From Oscillospiraceae bacterium (GTDB lineage: Bacteria; Bacillota; Clostridia; Oscillospirales; Oscillospiraceae), in NCBI GenBank assembly GCA_017541825.1, contig JAFXYJ010000142.1, positions 1-32,198 of the forward strand: a stretch of 32,198 bases of DNA, read 5' to 3'. The position numbers and the translations under genes are program-made. Shown piece by piece: positions 1-7,385 of the stretch. The notes below the pieces were generated by a model. That model saw nothing but the letters and a program-made list of their open reading frames with translations, ran no database searches and had not been told where the DNA came from. Within the stretch, counting starts at the first letter, position 1. The number at the start of each line of letters is the position of its first letter.

Positions 1-1139
1 AGCTCGCGCCAGCCGTCGCCGTTGGTATCCTTGATGCCCGCTTCGTCCAGGAGCTTCATGGCGCCTTCGGGATCATAGGCGCTGTTGTCGGGAATGGAAG
101 CTCCGCCCCATGCGCTGAATACCGGGGAGAGAGGCGTGTAGCCCGCAGTGTAGGAACCGCCGGTGGTGATGGTGGCGACGGTCTCGTCGTCGATGGCCAT
201 GTGGACCGCCTTGCGCAGGGCGTCGTTGCCCAGGGGACCTTCAAAGTTGATGTGATAATAACCGTCGCGGGCGCCGGAGACGTTGCTGATGGTGTAGCCC
301 GCGCTCTGCAGGGTGGGCAGGTCGGAGGCCTGGATGTGGGTCGCCACGTCGGCGGAGCCGTCCAGAAGGGCGCTCAGGCGGGCCTGGGCCTCGGCCACTT
401 TCACGAAGCTGACCTTCTCAAAGGGCACCTTTCCGCCCCAGTAATTGGGGTTGGCGATCAGCTGGAAATCATGGCCGTCGGTGTAGGATTCGATCACGTA
501 AGGGCCGGTGCACACGGGGCCCTCGAGCAGCATGTCGCGGCCCTTGGTGGCCTCGGCGTCGACGATGCCCAGGAGAGGATAGGCCATCACGCCGGGCATG
601 TCGGCCTGGGGATTCTCGGTGACGATCGTCACGGTGCCCGCCGCGTCGTCGGCGGTGATGGAAGTATATTTCATGAAGCCCTGGATGTCGCCCACGCCGC
701 CGTTGGCGGGATCCTGCACCTCATAGACCCATTCGATGGATTCCTTGACCTTGGTGGCGGTCATTTCCGCGCCGTTGGAGAACTTAACGCCTTTGCGCAG
801 ATGGAACGTCCAGGTCAGGTTGTCGTCGGCCAGTTCCCAGCTCTCGGCCAGCCAGGGCTGGAAGGAGCCGTCGTCGCCGTCCTTTACCAGGCATTCGCTC
901 ACGCCGATGCGCATGACGTACCAGCTGGGGCTCAGGTCGTGGATGTCGGGCTGGCTGAACAGGTCCGAGGCCACATTCAATGTGGTCTTCGTCGGGTTCG
1001 CGGGGGCGGAGGCTGTGTTGGCCGCGGGGGCGGAAGACCCGCCGCTTGAGGCGGGCGCGGAACTGCCGCCGCAGCCGGCCAGCAGTGCCATGAGCATAAC
1101 GACGCTCATGACGAGGGCGATGGTTCTCAGTTTTTTCAT
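1..1139 (-). CDS. ABC transporter substrate-binding lipoprotein, family 5 (partial, C-terminus beyond window)
   Basis: Extracellular solute receptor of the peptide/nickel (SBP_bac_5) family; about 379 N-terminal residues are visible and the rest lies beyond position 1. The ATG at 1139 is preceded by AAGGAG with 5 nt spacing. A signal peptide ends in a lipobox, LLAGC, with the lipidated Cys at residue 23, followed by a Ser/Ala/Gly-rich linker. Family hallmarks are WLAESWE, a hydrophobic-aromatic stretch before LRKGVKFSNG, and NPNYWGGKVPFEKV. It is the last visible gene of the operon that starts with the TAXI protein and follows the NikC-like permease by 11 bp. Family members bind dipeptides, nickel or cobalt chelates, or heme/5-aminolevulinate. 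The upstream cobalamin riboswitch favours a cobalt- or tetrapyrrole-related ligand, which is inference. ATPase genes would be expected further left. Confidence 0.9.
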   Translation of the reverse strand, partial: MKKLRTIALVMSVVMLMALLAGCGGSSAPASSGGSSAPAANTASAPANPTKTTLNVASDLFSQPDIHDLSPSWYVMRIGVSECLVKDGDDGSFQPWLAESWELADDNLTWTFHLRKGVKFSNGAEMTATKVKESIEWVYEVQDPANGGVGDIQGFMKYTSITADDAAGTVTIVTENPQADMPGVMAYPLLGIVDAEATKGRDMLLEGPVCTGPYVIESYTDGHDFQLIANPNYWGGKVPFEKVSFVKVAEAQARLSALLDGSADVATHIQASDLPTLQSAGYTISNVSGARDGYYHINFEGPLGNDALRKAVHMAIDDETVATITTGGSYTAGYTPLSPVFSAWGGASIPDNSAYDPEGAMKLLDEAGIKDTNGDGWRE

Positions 1140-1150
1140 TGCTTCTCCTT

Positions 1151-2026
1151 TCATGCCGATACTGATTGTTTTCGGACTTTTTCCTTCTTTTTATGGCTGC
1201 GCCTTGTGCCAGGGTCCAGAATATCCCGTATACTGTCTCCCAGCAGGTTGAAGGCCACCACCGTGATAAGGATCGCCAACCCCGGATATGTCATCAGCCA
1301 GGGGGCCGTCTGGATGTAGGCGCGGCCTTCCGAGAGCATATAGCCCCACTCCGGGGTGGGCGGCTGGATGCCGAAGCCCAGAAACGACAGGCTCGAAACG
1401 CTGAGCATCGTCGTGCCGATGTCCAGCATGGCCGTGGTCAGCAGCGTGGGCAGCGCATTGGGGATCAGGTAGGCCGTGAGGATATGACTGTCCTTCGAGC
1501 CCGTGGTCCGAGCCGCGGCGATATAGTCCCGCTGCTTGATCTTCAGCACCGTGCTGCGGGCCAGCCGGGCATACTTCGTCCAGCTCACCGCCAGGATGGC
1601 TATGATCGCGTTGCCGAAGCTGGGGCCCAGGATGCCCGCGATGGCGATGGCCAGGATCAGATCCGGGAAAGCCAGCATGGTATCGCACAGCCGCATGATA
1701 AAGGAGTCCACGCCGCCGCCGGCAAAGCCCGCGATGATCCCCATCAGGCCGCCCAGAAGCATGGCCGCCGCCACCAGGATCAACGCGCTGGATATGCTCA
1801 CCCGGGTGCCGTAGATCACCCGGGAATACAGGTCGCGTCCCAGAAAATCCGTACCGAAGCGATGCTCAGCCGACGGGGCCTGGAAAGCATCCCGGAGCTT
1901 GCTGGCCGTGGGGTCAAAGGGGGCGATCTGCTTGGCAAAAATCGAGATCAGCACGATCAGCAGCACAAGGATCAGATAGACTGTGAACGCCTTATGGCTT
2001 TTGAGAAAGGCAAAGGTTTTTTTCAT
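1151..2026 (-). CDS. ABC transporter permease, DppC/NikC type
   Basis: Inner-membrane permease subunit (291 aa) of a peptide/nickel ABC importer. An N-terminal helix (about residues 15-33) is followed by the family motif FGTDFLGRDLYSR and then by the transport domain with five further hydrophobic segments. The EAA coupling loop, which contacts the ATPase, is seen as YIAAARTTGSKDSHILTAYL. The closing SLSFLGFGIQPPTPEWG and LGDSIRDILDP stretches are typical of DppC/OppC/NikC. The ATG at 2026 has a GGAGG site upstream. The gene starts 12 bp after the DppB-like gene and ends 11 bp before the binding-protein start, so all three are translated from one message. It should heterodimerise with the DppB-like neighbour. 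Substrate cannot be read from the sequence. Confidence 0.93.
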   Translation of the reverse strand: MKKTFAFLKSHKAFTVYLILVLLIVLISIFAKQIAPFDPTASKLRDAFQAPSAEHRFGTDFLGRDLYSRVIYGTRVSISSALILVAAAMLLGGLMGIIAGFAGGGVDSFIMRLCDTMLAFPDLILAIAIAGILGPSFGNAIIAILAVSWTKYARLARSTVLKIKQRDYIAAARTTGSKDSHILTAYLIPNALPTLLTTAMLDIGTTMLSVSSLSFLGFGIQPPTPEWGYMLSEGRAYIQTAPWLMTYPGLAILITVVAFNLLGDSIRDILDPGTRRSHKKKEKVRKQSVSA

Positions 2027-2038
2027 CCATCCCCCTCC

Positions 2039-2977
2039 TTATCTGGCCTCGCGGATCCGCGGATCGATCAGGTCATAGCTCAGGTCCACTACCAGATTGA
2101 CGAGCATGTAAATCAGGGCGATCCACAGCACGAAGCCCTGGATCAGCGGGTAATCCCTTGCGCGCACCGCGTCCACCGCCAGGTTGCCGAGCCCCGGATA
2201 GGAGAAAATGATCTCCACGATGGAGGTGCCGCCCAGCAGGCTGCCGAAAGAGATGCCCAACAGAGTGATCAGCGGGAGCAGGGAGTTTTTGAAAACGTGC
2301 CGCCAGAGGATCTTCCGATACCGGATGCCCCGGGCTCTGGCGCCGATCACATAGTCCTGGCTCAGCTCCTCCAGCACGCTGGCCCGTACCTGCCGGGTAT
2401 ATTTGGCCGACATGGCGATGGCCAGCGTCAGGCAGGGCAGGATCATCTCCTTGAACCCGGCCCGGGATGAGACCACGGGAAACCAGCGGAGCGTCAGACC
2501 GAAGAAGCGCATCAGCAGCAGACCCAGCCAGAAGCCGGGCACCGAGATGCCGAAAAACGCCAGGAACCGGACGATGTAATCCGCGATCCCGTCCTTATGT
2601 ACTGCCGAGAGCACGCCCAGGGGGACGGAGACCGCCATCATCATCGCCATGGACAGCAGAGCGACCTTCAGCGTGGGAAGCAGCCGCTGGCCCAGGGCGG
2701 CGGCCACCGGAATGTTCTTTGAAAAGGACATGCCCAGATCCCCGCGCATCACACCGGTGATCCAGTTGAAATACTGGACGGCAAAGGGCTTGTCCAGACC
2801 CATGCTGATCCTGGCTGTCTCAAGCTGCTGCTCCGTGGGCAGGATCCCCGCCGCCTCGTACATGGCTTCCGCCGGGTCTCCCGGCGCAATATACGTCAGC
2901 AGGAACGTCAGAAAACTGATACCGAACAGCACGATCAGCATCTGGGGTATACGTTTCAGGATCTTTTTCGCAAGCAT
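2039..2977 (-). CDS. ABC transporter permease, DppB/NikB type
   Basis: Partner permease (312 aa) of the NikC/DppC-like protein. The N-terminus MLAKKILKRIPQML followed by a hydrophobic helix and LTYIAPGDPAE is the usual DppB/NikB beginning, and GLDKPFAVQYFNWITGVMRGDLG is the conserved extracellular region. The coupling loop appears as YVIGARARGIRYRKILWRH and the C-terminus as VVDLSYDLIDPRIR. The start was placed at ATG 2977 because a GGGGG Shine-Dalgarno lies 7 nt before it; an ATG at 2983 (two codons upstream) sits almost on top of that site and would add only two residues. It lies 75 bp downstream of the TAXI gene without an obvious terminator, so it should be co-transcribed from the riboswitch-controlled promoter. 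Confidence 0.92.
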   Translation of the reverse strand: MLAKKILKRIPQMLIVLFGISFLTFLLTYIAPGDPAEAMYEAAGILPTEQQLETARISMGLDKPFAVQYFNWITGVMRGDLGMSFSKNIPVAAALGQRLLPTLKVALLSMAMMMAVSVPLGVLSAVHKDGIADYIVRFLAFFGISVPGFWLGLLLMRFFGLTLRWFPVVSSRAGFKEMILPCLTLAIAMSAKYTRQVRASVLEELSQDYVIGARARGIRYRKILWRHVFKNSLLPLITLLGISFGSLLGGTSIVEIIFSYPGLGNLAVDAVRARDYPLIQGFVLWIALIYMLVNLVVDLSYDLIDPRIREAR

Positions 2978-3058
2978 ATGCATTCCCCCGCAGCATAAAA
3001 GAAATGAAGGGTCACTCCGTGGAGCTTCGCGGCCCGCAGCGTCCGCATGTCGTGCATC

Positions 3059-4024
3059 TCAGCCGACGGGGACCGTGATCCCGTGTTCGGCAAAGTAACG
3101 CGCCGCGCCGGGATGGTACGGCACCCCGGTGACGGAGGCGGCGCGATCAAGGGACAGGTATTCGGCAATGGGGCTCTCGTTTTTCAGCTTCGCCGTGTTG
3201 TCGAAAACTCCCCGGAGGAAATCGTATACCGCGTCGTCGGGAACGCTGTTGCCGGCGATGACGATCGCGTCAACGGCGACGGTAACACAGTCCTCGGCGG
3301 TGCCGTAGACGTCCGCGCCGATCACGGTCCGGCTGTAGGCAGGGCTTTCGGCGATCATCTTTTCGATGATCTCTTCCTCGAGAGAGACCAGATATACCTG
3401 CCGCTCCTCTGTCAGAGCGGTAACGGTCCCCGTCGGCGCACCGGCCACGACAAAGACCGCGTCCAGCCATCCGCCCAGCAGCGCGTCAATGGCGTCATGC
3501 TGTGTATAATTGCATACCTCGATATCCTTTTGCGTCAGGCCGTAAGCGTCCAGAACGTCCACAGCGTTGAAATAGCTGCCGGAACCCGCGGGCCCGAGGG
3601 AAACCCGTTTGCCCGCCAGATCGGCGACCGATTTGATCCCGGGATCCAGTGTGACGACATGTACCGACTCGGGGTAGAGGGCGGCGGCCACGGAGAAGTT
3701 CTCGTTCGGGCCGTTTACCCGGAAGGTTTCCAGCCCCTGTCTTGCGTAGAGCATCACGTCGTATTGCGTGAAGGCGAATTGTGAATCGCCTCTGGCCAGC
3801 GACTGAATATTGCCCCTGGAGCCTTCCGATGAAACGGCGGCGATAAATGTGGTGGTGGCGGCGTTGACCTGCCGGGCCAGAAGGTTTCCGAACTGATAAT
3901 ATGTTCCCGTCTCTTCTCCGGCGGAAAGGATCATCCCCTCAATGGGATCTGCCTGTTTTCCGCAGGCGCACAAGAGCAGCAGCAGCGAGGATAAGAAAAG
4001 CGCAGCGGTCTTTTTCATTTCCAT
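3059..4024 (-). CDS. TAXI-family (TRAP-type) solute-binding lipoprotein
   Basis: Periplasmic-type binding protein of the TAXI family, about 320 aa, the usual length. The signal peptide ends in LLCAC with the lipidated Cys near residue 21. Family features include GEETGTYYQFGNLLA, a region reading SSEGSRGNIQSLARGDSQFA, SVADLAGKRVSLGPAGSGSY, and LGGWLDAVFVVAGAPT. Known TAXI proteins feed TRAP permeases and several bind glutamate or related acids, but no TRAP permease gene is in this window. Instead the gene lies between a cobalamin riboswitch and Dpp/Nik-type ABC permeases. GGGAGG lies close before ATG 4024 and about 10 nt before a second ATG at 4018, so either may be used. Its partner transporter and ligand are unknown. 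Confidence 0.88.
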   Translation of the reverse strand: MEMKKTAALFLSSLLLLLCACGKQADPIEGMILSAGEETGTYYQFGNLLARQVNAATTTFIAAVSSEGSRGNIQSLARGDSQFAFTQYDVMLYARQGLETFRVNGPNENFSVAAALYPESVHVVTLDPGIKSVADLAGKRVSLGPAGSGSYFNAVDVLDAYGLTQKDIEVCNYTQHDAIDALLGGWLDAVFVVAGAPTGTVTALTEERQVYLVSLEEEIIEKMIAESPAYSRTVIGADVYGTAEDCVTVAVDAIVIAGNSVPDDAVYDFLRGVFDNTAKLKNESPIAEYLSLDRAASVTGVPYHPGAARYFAEHGITVPVG

Positions 4025-4051
4025 GGTCCCTCCCTGTCAGGCAAGCGGAAC

Positions 4052-4085
4052 AAAAAAGCCGCACACCCCGAAAAGAGTGTGCGGC
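4052..4085 (-). terminator. Rho-independent terminator of the first cobalamin riboswitch
   Basis: On the minus strand a perfect 9-bp stem (GCCGCACAC at 4077-4085 with its complement at 4058-4066, loop of 10 nt) is followed by six U. It lies between the riboswitch core and the TAXI start codon, so ligand binding probably stops transcription here. Confidence 0.88.
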
Positions 4086-4144
4086 CGTATTCCCGCATGT
4101 CAAAACAAGATACGTGCCGTCATCCGCAGCCCGTATCGTTCCTA

Positions 4145-4330
4145 CTCCAGCAGGTCTCCTGACTTGTGCCCTTGTGTTGATCCGCGGCAGCCTTCTCAGG
4201 TCTCCCCAATGGCCGGTACAATGTCCCCCCGTCGAATCGAGCACTGCACAGTGGCGGTAACCGTCCATGATTTTCACATGGTTCCCTATTCTCCCTCCGA
4301 ACGACCGGAGGGCACTGGATGCGCTGTTTG
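4145..4330 (-). promoter_or_regulatory. Cobalamin riboswitch controlling the TAXI/ABC uptake operon
   Basis: Read on the minus strand, the region carries the conserved cobalamin aptamer blocks in order: AGTGCC near 4318, AATAGGGAAC around 4292, GTGAAAATC around 4280, ACCGCCACTGT around 4260, and the closing B12 box GTCAGGAGACCTGCTG at about 4148-4163. It lies 21-35 nt after the -10 element and is followed by a terminator hairpin, which points to transcriptional repression of the downstream uptake operon by adenosyl- or methylcobalamin. Exact ends are approximate. Confidence 0.93.
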
Positions 4331-4367
4331 ATTGTTCTCTGTAAACAAAATTCAAGTGACCTTAACT

Positions 4368-4397
4368 AATATACATTAAAATCTTTATCCATGTCAA
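4368..4397 (-). promoter_or_regulatory. Sigma-A type promoter of the TAXI/ABC operon
   Basis: On the minus strand TTGACA (4392-4397) and TATATT (4368-4373) are separated by 18 nt. Transcription would start near 4361, about 30 nt before the cobalamin aptamer. Confidence 0.75.
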
Positions 4398-4535
4398 TGA
4401 CCATTTTATACGAAAACCGCTGTGAAACCACGGGAATAACGACGGAATTCTGCCGGATTTTCGAGGATTCCGCAGGTCCTGTCATATAAAATGTCTGAAA
4501 AACTCCGGCAAGGCGCCGGGAGGCGAAGATTGTTC

Positions 4536-4564
4536 TTGACGGCGGCGCTGCGGGATGCTATAAT
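4536..4564 (+). promoter_or_regulatory. Near-consensus promoter of the cation efflux gene
   Basis: TTGACG (4536-4541), a 17-nt spacer and a perfect TATAAT (4559-4564). The expected transcription start near 4571 leaves a leader of about 185 nt before the start codon at 4758. Confidence 0.82.
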
Positions 4565-4570
4565 TCCAAT

Positions 4571-4757
4571 ACTCTTTGCACTGCCATTTGCTACAGTACA
4601 AACTGATCAGGCCGGAGCGCATGCTCGGAGCCGGGTTACGAAAGTAACAGTGGACTTCAACACCCACGGGACAGTACGTCAAGAATACTGTTCCCGCGGG
4701 TGTTTTGCTATACCCTGCGGGACTTGGCTGCAAAACCAGATTCCGGAGGTTTTTTTT
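4571..4757 (+). promoter_or_regulatory. Structured 5' leader of the cation efflux gene, possible metal-responsive RNA
   Basis: The leader can fold into a small multi-branch structure: CACTG (4579-4583) can close with CAGTG (4648-4652), enclosing a GAGC/GCTC hairpin with a GCAT loop near 4614-4625 and a perfect GTTAC/GTAAC hairpin with a GAAA tetraloop (4635-4648). It is followed by a long hairpin (4659-4705; AACACCC pairing with GGGTGTT, then a stem of CGGGACAGTA with its complement) ending in TTTT, which could be a terminator or attenuator. GTGG at 4650-4653 can pair instead with CCAC at 4663-4666, giving competing folds. No known riboswitch class was securely recognised; a four-helix NiCo (czcD) type is a possibility because of the downstream gene. 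Ribosome site GGAGG is at 4745-4749. Confidence 0.45.
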
Positions 4758-5702
4758 ATGAAAAAACGACTCACCGCCGCTATGGACGGCCCCACCGATT
4801 TTGAAAAGACCGCCGTCCGCGTGTCCACCTTCAGCATCATCGGCAACGCGATCCTCGTCGTGTTCAAGCTCTTCGCCGGCCTCGTCGGCCACTCGGCGGC
4901 CATGGTCAGCGACGCCATCCACTCCGCCTCCGACGTGCTCAGCAGCATCATCGTGATCGTCGGCGTGCGGCTGTCCGGCCGGGAGGCCGACAGCGACCAC
5001 CCCTACGGCCATGAGCGCATGGAGTGCGTGGCGGCCATCATCCTGGCGATCATCCTGGCCATCACGGGCGGCGGGATCGGCATGAACGCCCTGCAGAGCA
5101 TCCTCAACCACGACGCGGGCGGCGTGGTGATCCCCGGCCTGCTGCCGCTGATCGCCGCCATCGTCTCCATCGTCACCAAGGAGGGCATGTACCGCTACAC
5201 GGTCTTCTTTGCCCGCCGTCTGGACTCCGCCTCCCTGCTGGCCAGCGCCTGGGACCACCGCAGCGACGCCTTCTCCTCCATCGGCGCGCTGGTAGGCATC
5301 GCCGGGGCCCGGATGGGCTATCCGATTCTTGAGCACATCGCCAGCATCGTGATCTGCCTGTTCATCCTCAAGGCCGCCCTGGATATCTTCCGGGAGGCCC
5401 TGGACAAAATGGTGGACCACTCCGCCGGAGAGGAGCTGGAGGAGGAGATCCGGCAGCTCGCGCTGTCCCAGGATAAGGTGGGCGGCGTCGACCTGGTCCG
5501 CACCCGGGAGTTCGGCAGCCGGGTATATGTGGATATCGAGATCTGCTGCGACGGTGCCATGACTCTGACCGAGAGCCACGCCGTCGCTCAGCGGCTCCAC
5601 GACGCCATCGAGGCCAAATTCGACAAGGTCAAGCATATCATGGTCCACGTCAATCCCCACGGGGAGACCGACGACTGTCCTCATGCCGAGCAGGAAGAAT
5701 GA
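4758..5702 (+). CDS. Cation diffusion facilitator (CDF) family efflux transporter
   Basis: Membrane transporter (314 aa) that exports divalent metal ions by proton exchange. The ATG at 4758 follows GGAGG by 8 nt. Six hydrophobic segments span about residues 20-210. The metal site is visible as HSASD (H55 and D59) in helix 2 and DHRSD (D166 and D170) in helix 5; the loop motif HPYGHER (81-87) is typical of the family. The cytoplasmic C-terminal ferredoxin-like domain (about 215-305) ends with a His/Cys-bearing tail HVNPHGETDDCPHAEQ, which could add a metal ligand. The H-D/D-D quartet does not settle whether Zn, Fe, Mn, Co or Ni is moved. It is transcribed away from the B12-regulated uptake operon, from its own promoter with a structured leader, so a link to cobalt or nickel balance is plausible. 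Confidence 0.92.
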   Translation: MKKRLTAAMDGPTDFEKTAVRVSTFSIIGNAILVVFKLFAGLVGHSAAMVSDAIHSASDVLSSIIVIVGVRLSGREADSDHPYGHERMECVAAIILAIILAITGGGIGMNALQSILNHDAGGVVIPGLLPLIAAIVSIVTKEGMYRYTVFFARRLDSASLLASAWDHRSDAFSSIGALVGIAGARMGYPILEHIASIVICLFILKAALDIFREALDKMVDHSAGEELEEEIRQLALSQDKVGGVDLVRTREFGSRVYVDIEICCDGAMTLTESHAVAQRLHDAIEAKFDKVKHIMVHVNPHGETDDCPHAEQEE

Positions 5703-5715
5703 CCGCCTGCGGATA

Positions 5716-5756
5716 AAGAAACAGGGGCTGTTTCAACAGCCCCTGTTTCTTTTTTT
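5716..5756 (+). terminator. Rho-independent terminator after the cation efflux gene
   Basis: A perfect 15-bp stem (5716-5730 with 5737-5751, loop TTTCAA) runs into seven T on the plus strand. It sits between two converging genes. On the minus strand the stem is the same but the U tract is poor, so its action on the hem operon would be weaker. Confidence 0.9.
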
Positions 5757-5758
5757 GT

Positions 5759-6229
5759 TCATTCCTCCGAGAGCAGCCGCCGGATCGCCTCGGTGGTCTC
5801 CCGGGCGGCCCGGTGATCGGTCCCGCCGGCCGTGACGCCCACGACGACGCTGCCGCGCCGGGCGATGCCGGGGAAATAAAAGTCGCATTTTTCCCTGTCC
5901 GAGGCCAGATTCACAAGCACGCCTCTCTCCCGGCAGAGGGTAAACACATGCCTGTCGGCCGCCTCGTCGCCGGTGGCGCACAGCACGATGTCCGCTTCCT
6001 CGATATCCGTGTCGGCAAAGGCCCGCCGACGGAGCTCGATCCGCCCCGCCTCGGCCAGGTCCGCGATCGTCTGCGTGGTCTCCGGGGCCGTGACGGTGAT
6101 GTGTCCGGCAAAGGGCAGCAGCGTCTCGGTCCGCCGGGAGGCGATCTTTCCCCCGCCGACCACCAGCACGGTTTTTTCCGACAGATCCACGAACAGCGGG
6201 AAAAACAGGCGGTCCTCCATGGGCTTCAC
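5759..6229 (-). CDS. sirC: Precorrin-2 dehydrogenase (Met8/SirC/CysG N-terminal type)
   Basis: Cytoplasmic NAD-dependent enzyme (156 aa) that oxidises precorrin-2 to sirohydrochlorin, the substrate of the CbiK chelatase encoded two genes upstream. The Rossmann motif VLVVGGGKIASRR covers residues 21-33, and a CATGDEAADRHV stretch near residues 85-96 carries the Asp region used for catalysis in Met8-type enzymes. It consists only of the dehydrogenase domain; there is no chelatase or methyltransferase part. The GTG at 6229 overlaps the TGA of the upstream lipoprotein (GTGA), and an ATG three codons further in (6220) is an alternative start. It is the last gene of the cobalamin-riboswitch operon and ends next to a terminator shared with the convergent efflux gene. 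Confidence 0.93.
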   Translation of the reverse strand: MKPMEDRLFFPLFVDLSEKTVLVVGGGKIASRRTETLLPFAGHITVTAPETTQTIADLAEAGRIELRRRAFADTDIEEADIVLCATGDEAADRHVFTLCRERGVLVNLASDREKCDFYFPGIARRGSVVVGVTAGGTDHRAARETTEAIRRLLSEE

Positions 6230-7385
6230 ACCCTCTTTCTCTTGACGAAATAGTTGAGCACCCCGCCGACCGCGATGATGACTGCCGCGAGAACCAGCAC
6301 CTTTTTGGCGGCCTCCTGCGGGATCTGGCTCTTGGGGCCGACGGACTCGGAATAAAAGGTCAGCGTATACTCGATCTCCAGCGCGTCGCCCATGGCGGTG
6401 GTGTCAGCGATCACGGCGATGGGATCGTCCATGCGGGTGATCGGGATCTCAAAGGTGGAATTGCCGCCGTCGGTAGTCAGGTTGTAAAACCAGGCGTTGT
6501 CGAGGATCATGTAGTCATAGTACGCGCTGCTCCAGAGGAGCGAGGCGTAGGCGTGACCGCCTCGGACCGTGAGCAGCGTGGGGGAGCTGACGCTGGCCCG
6601 GCCGCTGCCGCCGGTCATATTCACCTCGATGGAATACTCCCCGTCCGGCAGATCCACGCGCACGGGGTCCGGCTTTTCCTGGGTCTGAACGTGTTCGGCT
6701 GCCGGCGCGTTGAGCAGCTCGTCCGCGCCCTCGAGATCGTAGGCGCGGATCGCCGCCTCGATGAGCTCATAGTCGGGCAGCGGGAAGGCCAGCGCCTCCG
6801 CGGGCAGAGACGAGGCGTAGAACACCAGGTCCCGGTCGTACCACAGCTCCCGGGCCTTGCTGTAGGCCGCGCACTTCACCGGGGTGTCCAGCGCCCGGAT
6901 GGGCAGGGTGAACACCGTGCGGCGCTCGACCTCCTCAAAGCCGATCCACGCGGACCTGTCCGCCGCGGCGGCCTCGGACTTCGTGCCCGATAGACCCACA
7001 GGTAACTCATGCTCGGGATCGTGATGCTGCCGAACAGCTCCCCGTTTTTGACGATCAGCTCCGCCTCGGCAATGCGGAAAAACGGCGAGGAGGAATCCAC
7101 GCGGATCGGGTAGACCCCGTCGGCCACGTCGGTCCCGTAGACCGGCACCATGCCGTAGACGCCCAGCTTTCTGGTGCGGATCTCCTTCTTGGCGTCCGCC
7201 AGCCGCTGTGCGTTGGGATCGCTCCGGTCGGGCGCGGCCGCCTCCGGCGAGGGTCCGGCGGCTTCGGCGGACGTTTCGGCGTCCGGCGGCGTGTCCTCGT
7301 TCACATCGCCGCTCCCGACGGCGCAGCCGCCCAGCGCGAGAGCCGCCAGCGCGGCGGCAACGAACGTCAAAAGCGGTTTTTTCAC
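6226..7385 (-). pseudogene. Membrane-anchored lipoprotein with two NEAT-like domains, interrupted by a one-base frameshift
   Basis: The GTG at 7385 overlaps the cbiK stop (GTGA). The N-terminus is a lipoprotein signal (ALGGC, Cys at residue 21) with an acidic Ala/Pro-rich linker. Two beta-rich segments follow: one from DGVYPIRVDSSSPFFRIAEA to about residue 190, and one from DGEYSIEVNMTGGSGRA with a WSSAYYDYMI stretch. The protein ends in a transmembrane helix and a basic tail, NYFVKRKRV. Both segments resemble iron-transport-associated (NEAT-like) heme-binding domains, but this is pattern similarity only. The reading frame breaks after YLWVYR: the downstream frame resumes as GTKSEAAAADRSAW, as though one G were missing from the run at 6986-6988. 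Either a true mutation or a sequence error fits. Its place between cbiK and precorrin-2 dehydrogenase suggests surface binding of a tetrapyrrole or metal. Confidence 0.72.

Noticed and set aside
1-2977. Naming the ABC importer as nickel (nikABC) or dipeptide (dppABC) specific
   Set aside because: The permeases and partial receptor fit both groups; substrate residues cannot be judged and the ATPases are outside the window.
4491-4757. Upstream extension of the cation efflux frame by 89 codons
   Set aside because: It spans the promoter and structured leader; the ATG at 4758 has the good ribosome site and the normal family N-terminus.
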